A stretch of 64,000 bases of DNA, from NCBI GenBank assembly GCA_021018995.1, contig CM037588.1:83115765-83179764 (forward strand), written 5' to 3'. This document shows, one piece after another, positions 10,019-21,218 of the stretch. The number at the start of each line of letters is the position of its first letter. Within the stretch, counting starts at the first letter, position 1. This DNA is from Chloranthus sessilifolius. Taxonomy: Eukaryota; Streptophyta; Magnoliopsida; Chloranthales; Chloranthaceae. Below the pieces are notes generated by a model, which saw only the letters and a program-made list of their open reading frames with translations, ran no database searches and was not told the origin of the DNA. The translations under genes were made by a program, and so were the position numbers.

Positions 10019-11637
10019 CTATAGTTTATTTTTTATTTATTTATTTATTTTTTCTTCTATTATGCCCTTTGTACATATTTTTGCTGCTTAAATATAAATT
10101 TCTTCTTGGTAATGTACTTTCTCTTTCATTGTTTTCTTTTCTATTCTTCATAGGGTTTACCTTCTTCCATTACTCCCATGCTATACACAGTGAGGACACT
10201 GTTTAGTTTAGGTTTGGGGGTGTGGCATGTATGCCAATAAATTAGTTAATATCAGTGCAGCCAAGCTTAAAAAGGAGCCGGTAGAAACATAGTGAATTCT
10301 CACCCAATATTTTTTATAAAAAAAAAAACCATTTGAAACTGAAATAAACTGCAATTTTAACATTGGTCATGAAGTAAATGCCAACAAGTTTAGAAAAATC
10401 TTTGATGTAAAGTAAGCCTGAAACGAGAGAAAGTTGTGAGGATACCCCCCAAAATTTTGGATGGAAGGCCATACCCAGTGAGATATGGGCCTGAAATTTT
10501 TTTTCTCTAAAGACTGTCTTGGCAATTTTCTGCTCTGAGGACTGGTTGGACCTAATTCTGCTCACTAGAAGTTAGGCAAACCTGAATTAAAACAACTTGA
10601 CAACATTCATGATACTGAGGAAATGAAGTAAGGCCATCCCTTGGACAGTTTGAGCTTAAAGATCCTACCCTTTTAACTGCCCTTGATACACCCACTTTGA
10701 GCCTTAAAGATCCCAATTTCTTTGATGGAAACCTGAAAATTCAAACCCAAAAAAACCTTTGACCTAATGCAGCCTAACCCTCACTCTGATAATTCATAAG
10801 GTAAAGGTTAAGAAATGGAAGAAGGTATAGCTGGTGTGATTTTTGGTTCAGAAAGAGAGAGACTCATTTGGTGGTATTGTGGCATTCCAACCCATAAAAA
10901 AATAAAAAATAAAAAAAGAAAAAAAAAACCAGAACAAAAGGTTGAGAAAGAGAAGACATTTCATTAAAAGATTGAAAAGAGGATTGATCACTTCAAATAT
11001 GAAAATTCAAGAAGTAGATGAAAGTGTGTTGAAATGAAGAAGATGTTGTCTAGACAGTTTCTTACCTTTACTGATTTCTCAATTTGAACCCCTATTATTC
11101 CTTTCACAAACCTCATCCCTAAGCCACATTTCAACCCAATAAAAAGACCTTATTGATCTGAAATGGATTGAGTTGTCATGTGGATATAAGGATCTGTTTA
11201 ATCTATGGTGTAAGGAGCTGGAGAAGTTAGAAATCAGAGCAATGCCTATGCTCATGCTTGCAGTCCTATTTGAGGGCTGTAACTGTTCTTGAGCTGAGTG
11301 ATATGATACACCCCTCTTCTTTGTATTGATGAGTGAACAGCCCTGGTGAGACTTGGGTCTGCAATCCAATCTGACAGGGGTAGTATCAAAATAGAAATCT
11401 TAAATGAATGGTGAGCTCTACATGAAAATTTGGAGAGAAATGCCTTGACATGAACTGAGTGATGATGAAGAAATTGCAGCAGACTTTCATGTTCCAACGG
11501 GATGTTTTTCTCTGATTAAACTTCCTCTAATAAATGTGCAGGGTGTGAATCTATTTTATCTACTTAAACTCTGCTTTAACAGGTTGCACTATGATTAACT
11601 AAATTTCATTGGCGAAGTTTGTGGGTACCTTCACTGA

Positions 11638-11685
11638 AAACCCTCAGGAGACTACACTCCTCCGCTAGAGATCAACTAGGGGTTT
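11638..11685 (+). other. Predicted RNA three-way junction (A)
   Basis: The outer stem is AAACCC (11638-11643) with GGGTTT (11680-11685). Hairpin 1 is AGGAG (11646-11650) with CTCCT (11657-11661). Hairpin 2 is CTAG (11665-11668) with CTAG (11676-11679). The same fold can be drawn at 46804-46851, 53239-53286 and 59190-59237. It was read by hand, with no folding energy computed. Confidence 0.6.
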
Positions 11686-11780
11686 AAAAGGCTTGGTGCC
11701 TATGCTAAATGCATCCGTGATCCCTATGAAAGTGGCATTTTAATTTTCTTTAAATTCTCCTTTGCTCAGGGACTAGCAAA

Positions 11781-11797
11781 GCTTAGGTTTGGGGGTG
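11781..11797 (+). other. Polypurine tract of A
   Basis: GCTTAGGTTTGGGGGTG abuts the TG of the 3' LTR. C has the identical 17 bases before its 3' LTR, and B has the related GATTAGGTTTAGGGGTG. Confidence 0.88.
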
Positions 11798-13949
11798 TGT
11801 TAAATGGTGAAAATGCCACTTTTCAGCCTTTAACCTGACCTTTGATAAACCTGTGAGCACACTAATAAACTTCTGTTGAGTTTATTTTGTAGATAGCAAT
11901 AAAAGATGAAAACAATGCAGAAAACCACTCAAGAATGCCCACAAAAAAGCCATCTCTCAGCATAGTATAGATCCAACAATAGCACACTAGAGGGCCACAC
12001 ACCATTGGGCCCTTGGAGCACGTGGCCACAGCAGAGCAAGGCACAGGAAGTGAAAACAGGTCGAAAACATCCTGTCGAGAGGTCATCTGAAGACTTCGAT
12101 AGGAGCTGAGAGTTAAACTAGAGGAATTCGTGCAGTTAGTGAGGCTTCAATAGGCTCTGAAGGCAGAGAAAAGAAGGATTCGTGAGGATTGTGAAATTTG
12201 ATAGGATCCAAGGACCTATCGAACAGCTGAAAGAAAGATAGAGTTCATCCTGTCGAAAGCTGCCTGAGGAGAAAAGGGGAACCTATCGAAAGGTTTCCTG
12301 AACCTATCGGAGGACCACCTGGACCTATCGAAATGGAGATGCTAGAACAGCACCTATCAAAGGATACTTGAGCCTTTCGATAGGAGTGAGAGCCATCCTA
12401 TCGAAGAGATGGCATGCAAAGCTAAAACTTGTCGAAACGGTCATCCAACCTATCGAAATGCTACTCCAGCCTGTCGAATGCTCCAGATAAAGCGCAGTGA
12501 ATGCTGAAGCCTCAAGGCTCATCCTATCAGAACCTATCGAAGAGATTGGAGAACCTAGCGAAAGGACTAAAAAGCTATACTTGAACCTGTCGGAAGCTTC
12601 CCCAACCTGTCGAAATCGTGTGCAGAATTTCTCAAAAAATCAACTATGCACAAGCTGTGACTTGGTGACCTGTTGCACGCAACTCCAGGCACTTGGTGAT
12701 CGGCACGACAATTTTAAAAGATGCCCTAGGAAACCCTAACCGACCCACGTGCTCTAGCAGAACCCTTACAAACTCTGAGGACCTTCGAGAAGGGAGTTTT
12801 GGCGGGAAAAATAAGAGAGAGAGCTATATATAGGGACCCCCAATTGAAATTGGGGGGATCGAGATCTGAACCAAAATTCTGGAGATCGGAGCTTGCAGAG
12901 AAATCCCATTTTCCCTCCTTTAGCTCAACAATGGGTGGCTAATTCCCTTGGAGTAGCGGGGAGAGAGGTTAAATCTGTAATTGGGTAAAGTTGAGTGTTA
13001 TTGTGGGTTCAATGCTGCACATACTACAGATCTGATAGCATTTTCATTATAGAGTTATTTTGATTGGAATGTAAATATTGTTTTTAATTTTGTAATTAGA
13101 TCTAAAGCTCCATTGGTTTCATTTGGTGCTCGATCGGATTTGTGTAGAGGAGTCTGTAGATCAGCTCACCCACTTAACTAGTAGACCTCTTGGATACCAT
13201 CCGATCTCCCTGGATCTGATATCCCTACAATTCCCTGAGTTTGTGACCTGGAAATTATAGCATCTGTAGTGGATTTAATGCTCTGATTGATGCCTTTGCT
13301 TTGGAGGAAATCCCTAGGATGATCTGTGACCATTGAAGTGGACAAATCATAGCCTTAAGACTAGTCCACTCTCAGGTTTCAATTAGATTCTTCTGCTATA
13401 AATCTCTAGATCGGATAAAGTTTATAGGATGGTCTAGGACCATTAAAGTGGACAGATCATAGCCTTAAGACTAGTTAGATCCTTTGATTTGGAGTGGAGT
13501 CTTGCGGCTGTGCTTGTAGCCAATTGAGGGATTTGTGTGCTCTGAACCCCTGTGGCATGATTAACCTAACTTGATTTCAGTAAGACCAATTTCCAAGCTA
13601 CTCTTCTCCATTTTCTACTTTTAATTCCTTTCCCCTGCATGATCTGGATTTCTAAACTTGATCCCAGCTAGTTTTCATTTAATTTTAGTATAGCTTAAGT
13701 GACAACCCTTTTTAAACCTCTCCCCTGTCTTTTAGCTAATTTAGCATTAGTTAGGGTGCTACATCTCTTACAGATCTGGAGATCTACCACATTTTAAACC
13801 AGCCTCCCTGTGGACATTCCCCTACTCACCATCTTTTTAAAACTTGCTACAACAAGCTCTGAATACTTGCAGGTCTGTGTAAGTGTGATCTGCCTAGATT
13901 TATGAGTGAACTTTAGACCCTTTTTGAAGGGAAGGCAGATTCGCCAGCA
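11798..13949 (+). repeat. 3' LTR of element A
   Basis: It begins TGTTAAATGG directly after the polypurine tract and ends CGCCAGCA, and it aligns along its whole length with 1257-3418. It contains the palindrome array (about 12060-12610), TATATATAG (12825-12833) and both hairpin copies (about 13319 and 13428). It is followed by the right GTAGC target duplication. Confidence 0.94.
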
Positions 13950-13954
13950 GTAGC
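13950..13954. repeat. Right target-site duplication of element A
   Basis: GTAGC matches 1252-1256 exactly. Confidence 0.93.
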
Positions 13955-16900
13955 CTCTTCAGCTGGATGATTTCCCCATTTAACAAGTACTAAAGGGATA
14001 ATCTTAGTATGTAAAATTTGCTCTTTTCTATCGAGAATTTGGACCGGTTATTCTATCATGGTCATATCTTCATACATCTCGTTCAGTTGATCGTCTAAGA
14101 TATGCGTAAGGTCTCTAACATACTTCCTAAGCATGGATACATGAAACACATTATGTACTTGGTCAAATAAAGGAGGTAATCCAATTCAGTAGGCAACCTC
14201 ACCAACTCGATCAAAAACCTCAAAGGGCCCAAAATAACGAGGGCTTCACTTTCCCCTCTTTCCAAATCTTATGACACCCTTTATGGGTAATATCTTAACG
14301 AATACATGATCGCCAACCTCAAACTCTACACTCGTTCTCTTAATATCGGCATAACTCTTTTGTCTACTCTGAGCTGACTTAATTCTTTCCTGAATCACAC
14401 AAACAATAGTGGCATTATCCTCAAGTATTTTTGGACCCAATATGAACTTTTCGCCCGTCTCTTCCCAATTGATCGGTGATCTGCACTGCCGTCCATAGAG
14501 TGCTTCATAAGGTGGCATACCGATGCTCGTTTGGAAACTATTATTATATTCGAACTTGACCAATGGTAAGTGTTGATCCCATGAGCCTTGAAAATCGAGC
14601 ATACATGCTCTGAGCATGTCTTCTATAATCTGATTTACTCGTCCTGTCTGTCCATCTGCCTGCGGGTGGAATGCGAAACTAAAATCCAGTCGTGTACCCA
14701 TACCCTCCTGAAACTTTTGCCAAAACTTTAAAGTATACAAAGGTTCACGATTTAAAATAATGCTAACTGGAATACCGTGTAATCAGAAAATTTCTTTCAT
14801 ATATAACTCCGTAAGTTTCCCTGTTGTATACGTAGTGTTGTATGGCAAAAAGTGGGCCGACTTGGTTAATCGGTCAACGACCACCCAAATGGCATTGCGT
14901 CGCTTTGTTGTCCGTGGTAATCCCACATTGAAGTCTATAGAGATCAACTCCCATTTCCACTCTAATATAGGTAGAGGTTGTAACAGTGCTACAGGATGTC
15001 TATGATCTACTTTCACCTACTGACATACTAAACACTTCGAAGCATACTCAACAACATCCTATTTTAAACTTCTCCACTAGTAGTTCTTTCTCATATCTTG
15101 ATACATCTTAGTAGTACCAGGGTGAATAGCATACTTAGACTTATGAGGTTCATCTAGAATGGTCTGTCGCAGATCGACATCAATCGGTATACGTAGACGT
15201 CCTCTGAATAATAAGGAACCATCTTCCTTAACTGAGAAATCGAGTCTACTGCCTTCAATTATACCATATCTAATCTTTACTAAATCTAGGTCTTTCATAT
15301 GCAATTCTTGAATGTGCTCAAGGATCGTCAGTCTAACTGTAACGTTGGCCAATAAGGTCCCTGAAGCTTACACTTCGATCTTTGCATTGTACAAAGAAAG
15401 ATCCTCAAGTAATTTCCATCTATGAATTCTCGCAACAAGACTTGACAATGAAATTGAACTCTTCCTGCTTAGGGAATCTACTACCATGTTAACCTTGCCT
15501 GGGTGGTATTGAATGGAGCAATCATAGTCCTTGAGAAATTTCATCCATCTGCGTTGCCTCATATTAAGTTATTTTTGTATAAATAAATACCTTAGGCTTT
15601 TATGATCTGTGAATATCTCATGGGTTTCACCGTATAAGTAGCGCCTCCATATCTTTAGTGCAAATATAACTGCTGCTAGCTCCAAATAGTGGGTGGGATA
15701 ATTCTTCTCATGATCTTTTAGTTATCTCGACCTATATGTAATCACTTTCTTATTTTGGTTAAGTACACAACCCAACCCACTGTGTGAATCATCACTGTAA
15801 ACAGCAAACCCTCCACTGCCTGAAGGAATAGCTAATACTAGAGCTGAAGTCAGTCTTTTCTTGAGTTCTTGAAAACTCTTCTCACATTCTTCAGTCCATT
15901 CAAATCTCACATCCTTCCTGGTAAGTCTAGTAAGTGGTCCAGAGTGTTTTGAAACTCTATAAATCGCCTGTAATATCCAGCCAGACCAAAGAAACTTTAA
16001 ATCTCCGTTACCGTCTTCGGTTGTTCCCACTCTATCACTGCCTCGATCTTTGCTGAATCCACAGTAACCCCGTCCTTTGAGACCACATGTCCTAAGAAAC
16101 TGACCTTCTCTAGCTAACACTCACACTTACCGAGCTTTGCATATAGCTAATGTTCATGTAAGATCTGTAGAGCAATCCTCAAATGTTCTTCGTGTTCTCT
16201 CTTGGTCTTAGAGTAGATGAGGATGTCATCTACGAATACTACTACGCAAGTATTTAGGTGTCGTTTAAACACCTGATTCATTAAGTCCAAAAATGATGCC
16301 GGTGCATTTATCAATTCGAACAACATAACCAAAAACTCATAGTGTCCATATCTTGTTTTGAATGCTGTCTTTGATATATCCTCTGCCTTGACTCTCAACT
16401 ATGGTATCCAGATCTTAGATCGATATTGGAACAGAATCTTGTGCCTTGTAGCTGATCAAACAGATCATCAATCCTTGACAAAGGGGATCGATTCTTAATA
16501 GTCACTTTGTTCAACTGACGGTAGTCGATGCACAATCTCATCGACCCGTCCTTCTTCTTCATAAACAAGACCAGTGCTCCCCAAGGAGACACACTGGGTC
16601 TTACAAATCTGTTATCTAGGAGTTCTTTTAATTGATCTTTCAACTCTTTCAACTCAGTCGGAGCCATCCTATATGATGCTTTAGACACGGGCTCCGTACC
16701 CGGTGCTAAGTCAATGGCGAACTCCACTTCTCAATCTGGTGGTAAACCTGACAACTCATATGGAAAAACGTCTTCAAACTCACGTGCAATTGGAATCTCT
16801 ACTATGACATTCTTCTCTTCCTTATCTTCCTTTAGAAATACTAGGTATCAAATGTTTGGCTCTGACTGTGGAGATCAGCGGTACAAAGGTCGATCACATT

Positions 16901-17308
16901 CCAAGGAATCTAAATGATCTCCTCATATTCGGTCTAAAGGTAACCACCTTGTTCCCACAATCGACACTTACACGATGCTTGGATAACCAATCCATGCCAA
17001 CGATTACGTTGAATCCTTGCATGTCTAACAGGATTAACTCCGCCACTAATTCATGAACATCATAATCCCTCACGACGACAATGACTGACCGATAGACTAT
17101 ATCAATACTAGCTAAATTCCTCGTCGGGACTGACACTACCAAAATGAAGTCCATGGCCTCCGGAATGACCTTCACTTTCCTCGCGAACTGCGGAGCAATA
17201 AATGAGTGGGGTAGACCCTGGGTCTATAAACACTCTCGCTTCATAACTAAGGTCACTTCCTTCACCATACATTTGCAAAGTACCTATATAGCACATGCGT
17301 CTCAGCAA
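13955..17308 (-). pseudogene. pol of T1 (PR-RT-RH-IN)
   Basis: On the minus strand the protease lies at about 17308-16894, with 'V-I-V-G-M-D-W-L'. Reverse transcriptase is at about 16727-16147, with 'L-C-I-D-Y-R-Q-L-N' and 'F-V-D-D-I-L-I-Y-S'. RNase H is at about 16120-15368, with 'F-A-V-Y-S-D' and a 'Y-H-P-G-K' segment. Integrase runs from a zinc-binding start at about 15352-15070 through the core, with 'F-A-F-H-P-Q-A-D-G-Q-T' near 14650, to the C-terminal part at about 14246. A 'H-N-V-F-H-V-S-M-L-R-K-Y' block near 14130 leads into the chromodomain-like tail. It would have encoded replication and integration enzymes. It is broken in many places. Confidence 0.9.
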
Positions 17309-17509
17309 TCTAGTAGTGCATCAACTAAAAACATGTAAGGAACTAGCTTAAACTATTTTCAAAATTGGTACACCTTCTCTATCTAAAATTCAAGTCAATG
17401 AATTAATTTAATTTAAAATTAAAATCGCACCTTGTATGATGTCATTACTATTATGGGCATTCGGGACTATTACTGAATATGCCCATCCTTAAACAATCGG
17501 CTTCCTTGA

Positions 17510-18790
17510 TTATACATGTCTAGCCATAGGAGCTGAAGCCATCCTTTCTTTTCTTAACTCTGGGCAGTCTCTAATTATATGCCCCATCTTCCCACACTTA
17601 AAGAAGCCGCCTGTACTGCACCTACAGTCAGAAGTTTTGTGAGATTTTCCACATCTGGCACACGTCTCAACTGGGGTAAATGATGCTGCTCTAGAGAAAC
17701 CCTGAGTAATAGATACTCTTGTAGTGGTCCCAAGGTTTTTGTAGCGGATTGGTCTCATAGAAGTAGGCATAGGTGGCCTAGGGTAATGCGTCTGTGAAGG
17801 CCTGGGAAAATTGGCCTGAAACTATTGTCGCTGTATGGGTGCTATGAATCACGACTTTTTGTTCACTGGCTCGTAGTTTCCTATTCTACTTTGATCCATT
17901 TGTCCTTTTCCTTGTTGCTCTCTCTTCTTGTACATTTCATTAAGCGATTTCTCCACCACAAGAGCCATTCCCATTACTTCTGTATAAGTCTCTAATTCAA
18001 ATGCCGCAACCTTATCACGTAGGATCAGTCTCAACCCATTTTCAAACTTGTTGGCCTTCATAATTTTTGTGGCCACATAATTAGGAGCAAATCTTGACAA
18101 TTGTATAAACTCAGTGCCATACTCTCTCACGGTCATTGCCCCCTGCTCCAAGGACATGAAACTCACAACCATCTGATTCCTAAATTGCTTTGGGAAGTAT
18201 TCCATGTTGAACACTTCAACAAATTCTTTCTACATCCACAAACCTCTTGGGTGCTCTTGTTCTCTTTTCAATAATACCGACTTCCACCACGGGTCGGCAT
18301 CTCCTTCCAATTGACACAAAGCCCAACTGACTTTTTCTGTATCTGTGCATGGCATTCTCTCCAATAGGTCCTCGATTTGATTCAACCACTTTTTTGCCTC
18401 TAATGGGTCAGTCTGACCGTAAATACTTGGAGGTCATAGTTTCCTAAACTCAACGAATCCAAAGTGATGTGGATTCATAGTTGCAATAGGAGGTGGAGGT
18501 GGTGTATGCTATTGATTATTGGCAGTCAACAATGATGCTTGTTGAGACATGGTATTTGTCATGGCCTCCATGGTCTGCATCATTCTCCGCCTTTCCTCTC
18601 TATCTTCATTCATCTCTGGATTCCTCATTTCTGGATTTCTCATTTTTGAAACACTTGTCTCCGAAATCTCTCGACTTCTCAATGGAGCTCTATTCGAAGC
18701 AGTGGGGATTTTATCCAAGCTCCTCAAATTTCTACTATGGCCACCTCTTGGTCGACCTCTCCCTCTAGTAGACATGACGCTCTGCAACAT
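17510..18790 (-). pseudogene. gag of T1
   Basis: On the minus strand the N-terminus (about 18790-18510) is Arg/Gly- and Met/Glu-rich. The capsid domain (about 18214-17850) includes 'S-F-M-S-L-E-Q-G-x-M-T-V-x-E-Y' and 'F-x-x-L-S-R-F-A-P'. A zinc-knuckle segment (about 17650-17560) has C-x2-C and later C-G-K-M-G-H-x4-C. The order is typical for a Del/Tekay gag. It is broken in several places. Confidence 0.88.
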
Positions 18791-18861
18791 GAAACTAAAG
18801 TTTCATTAGCAGAAGGTCCCTATACTCTGACAAAAATTAAGACTTGTCAGAATTTCTAAAG

Positions 18862-18880
18862 AAAATGCTTTGATACCAAC
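18862..18880 (-). other. Primer-binding site of T1 (initiator tRNA-Met type)
   Basis: The minus strand reads GTTGGTATCAAAGCATTTT two bases inside the LTR end. It matches the TGGTATCAGAGC complement of initiator tRNA-Met with little change. Confidence 0.85.
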
Positions 18881-20392
18881 TATGACAGCCCAGATTTTGA
18901 CACCCCGAAACCTGTGCCATCGGTATGACCCGTGAGGCCGCACCCCGTATATCACACAAAACACTTGGTACATTGACACACAAAGCGAAACAAAGTATAA
19001 AGCTAATAATGCAGATAGAGACATCATACTAAACAAATCCACTTCTATACAATAACCAAACTAACAAATAACTCAAAAGAAGATTCTAGTTCCTTGCCAA
19101 ATGCATGGGGAAAAGATCCGAATCGAACCATCAGTGACAGCAGAAAGTCACCATATGATGGCTCGCCAAAATGAATACAATATCCCATAATTACATCATT
19201 TCTAAGTTATAATTGTTGGACGTACCAAGCCTTATAAAACAAATCTCAAAATAACGCAGCAGAGTCCAATAGAAGAAATCCTCTGGAGGGGGTGTTATCT
19301 CCTCTCCAGTAATATACTCAGAATCGTCTAGGTCTAGATTCCCAGTACCCGCTGCATCCTCAGAACCTGTGACCTATAGTCGAAGGGTGAGCTACATCAC
19401 AGCTCAATAGGGAAAAACTAATATAACATGCATATTTCTAACATTACACATATCTTTCATGACATAACACATCTCATTGCTTTCTTAATGAAAAACACAA
19501 TTTAATAATGTTTAATTTTACTGAAACAGAGAACTGATGCATATTTTGAAAGTCACACTTAGCATAACTCATAAATCATTTTCTTACTTCACGAAACTTA
19601 AATCAATCACTTAAATAGTTTCCTGAGCAAATATAACATCGAGCCTCGATGGAATACCCACCATCGTAGTTCAATTGAATCCTTTGCACAAATTACACAA
19701 GTTCCCTCCCATGGGGTGACTTGCCGAACACATATTATCGCAGACTGGTAATCAAAGAGCAGATATGCCGCCGCACCGGAGGACAATTTGTACGGATATC
19801 CCACCGTACCGATCACAGATATCCCGCCGTGTCGGTCACGAATATTCTGCCGTGTCGGTTGGGTAGTCACATGAAAACCTTAAATTAAAGTGCAAAATCT
19901 ACATATAGTTATTCACCATGAGTTTGTGATAATTATAATAGGTTTTGACTTCAAATTTCTCACACATATTCACATCTTGATGATGTTACAATGCACACAT
20001 ATCCCTGATTTCTTGTCGAGAACACACACATACTTATCGTTCTTCACATACACACGCATTTTCTCTTAGGGATCACACATATCACACTTGTACATTCAAA
20101 ATATGGTGAATCAAGCTATGGAAAAAACATATTGTAAAACACACATTCACGTCATATCACTACACACATGCCTGCTGAAATCAAATACACATGCTAAGAA
20201 GTTTTCCCTATCTCACACAAAATCGCACTATAATCCACTTAGCTCATAGATGCTTTTCTAATCCATTGTTCAAGCTCACACCTACCATACATGAATTTAT
20301 AAACAAAACATCAAAGATGACGTAAAATAGGAAGGTATAAAGTTTCCCAAAAGTCCCTAAGTTATCACGAAACCAAGGCTCTAAACTGTCAA

Positions 20393-20640
20393 AATCGATC
20401 GGTCGATTCCCAGATCGATCAGTCGGTTTTCAAAATTGACCGGTCGATTTCCATTCAACCGGTCAATTTCTCAAAAACCAACTTTACATGCTCACTGTTC
20501 TTCCAAATCGACTAGTCGATTTCCAAAATCGACTGGTTGATTTTTACTTGACCGGTCGGAATCGCGTAAGGCCCTTAGATTTTTAGGCCACAATAAAATC
20601 GACCGCTCGGTTTAGGATTGGACCGGTCAATTTTTGACAG
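20393..20640. repeat. LTR array of ATCGACCGGTCGAT palindromes (T1)
   Basis: Around ten variants of AAATCGACCGGTCGATTT occur in 250 bp. One at 20433-20450 is one base from perfect over 18 bp. The same motif recurs at 700-970 before the 3' ORF of T1. Confidence 0.85.
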
Positions 20641-20998
20641 ATTTCACTCAGCCTGGGTTTGTTCTTCTTAAACCTATTTTCCTAAATTTTCTCTCTTTTC
20701 TCTTTCAATTCTCTACCCAATATCATAACTAAGCTATCAACTTCATCCTTACAAAATTTACACAAATCTTACTTTCTAAAATCGATCGATTCCTCCATCT
20801 GAGCTTCACAATCTGGCTTCGTAGCTTGAAGTCTTCACTGATTCCACACAACCAACTCTGAAATTGCATACGCCATCATAACTCTTCGTATACACTCTCA
20901 CACGACTGTATTAATTATTCTTCCCTCTTCTCTCTCTCTTAATAACTCTCCCACCAACAATTTCACAAGAGAATAAATTCTCTTTTAGGTTTCCTGTA

Positions 20999-21006
20999 CT
21001 TATATA
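20999..21006 (-). promoter_or_regulatory. TATA-like box of the T1 LTR
   Basis: The minus strand reads TATATAAG about 210 bp from the LTR start. Confidence 0.5.
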
Positions 21007-21218
21007 GCTATAGGTTTGGGTGTTAAGCACATACACCCATTCTAGGTGTATCGAAACTCATTTAAAGATCCATATATAATCCTTATTCATTCTTAATTTC
21101 ACTTAACACATGTCCCAACATGACCTGTCCATTACATTCACAAGGTTAGGCACTTGACCTGACAAGCACGCACATAGAGGTGTACTGCTCAAAGACCAAA
21201 ATTTTTTGGGACGTTACA

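Larger units (their letters stand above)
10019..11797 (+). other. Conserved 3' non-coding block of A
   Basis: From GTGAGGACACT (10190-10200) to the polypurine tract this block aligns by eye with 45305-46973 in C and with 51320-53409 and about 57665-59360 in B. Shared landmarks are an internal AGGTTTGGGGGTG tract (10210-10222), a 'CATACCCAGTGAGAT' word (about 10470), an A/G-rich run (about 10893-10965), an 'AATGCCTATGCTCATG' word (about 11240) and the three-way junction (11638-11685). There are no credible ORFs. Conservation without coding suggests a role in RNA export, packaging or 3'-end formation, but this is inferred. Confidence 0.75.
1257..13949 (+). mobile_element. Element A: Athila-lineage LTR retrotransposon
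   Basis: The element has TG...CA LTRs of 2162 and 2152 bp, a tRNA-Asp-type primer site, a polypurine tract and a perfect GTAGC target duplication. Parts in order are gag, protease, an internal palindrome array, a long 3' ORF and a 1.6-kb non-coding 3' block. I see no reverse transcriptase, RNase H or integrase, so it looks like a non-autonomous member. The gag and the protease (D-L-G-A-S-V-N motif) place it in the Athila lineage. By eye the LTRs differ at several percent of sites, mostly transitions. That suggests a few million years if a rice-like substitution rate applies. The coding parts are broken in several places. It lies inside T1 in the opposite orientation. Confidence 0.93.
13955..21218 (-). 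mobile_element. T1: 5' LTR, gag and pol of the Tekay/Del-like chromovirus
   Basis: On the minus strand this reads LTR (21218-18883), initiator-Met-type primer site, gag, zinc knuckle, protease, reverse transcriptase, RNase H, integrase and the beginning of a chromodomain-like tail. The tail is interrupted by element A. The LTR start TGTAACGTCCC and the domain order fit the Tekay/Del chromoviruses. The coding region is broken in many places. T1 is older than A, which sits within it. Confidence 0.9.
18883..21218 (-). repeat. 5' LTR of T1
   Basis: On the minus strand the LTR starts TGTAACGTCCC at 21218 and ends in CA at 18883, about 2.34 kb. It holds a TATA-like box at 21006-20999, the ATCGACCGGTCGAT array at 20640-20393 and a CACAC-rich part (about 19900-20200). 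No second LTR copy is in the window, so its age cannot be estimated here. In T1 the array lies downstream of the TATA-like box, unlike A, B and C, where it lies upstream. Confidence 0.85.
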
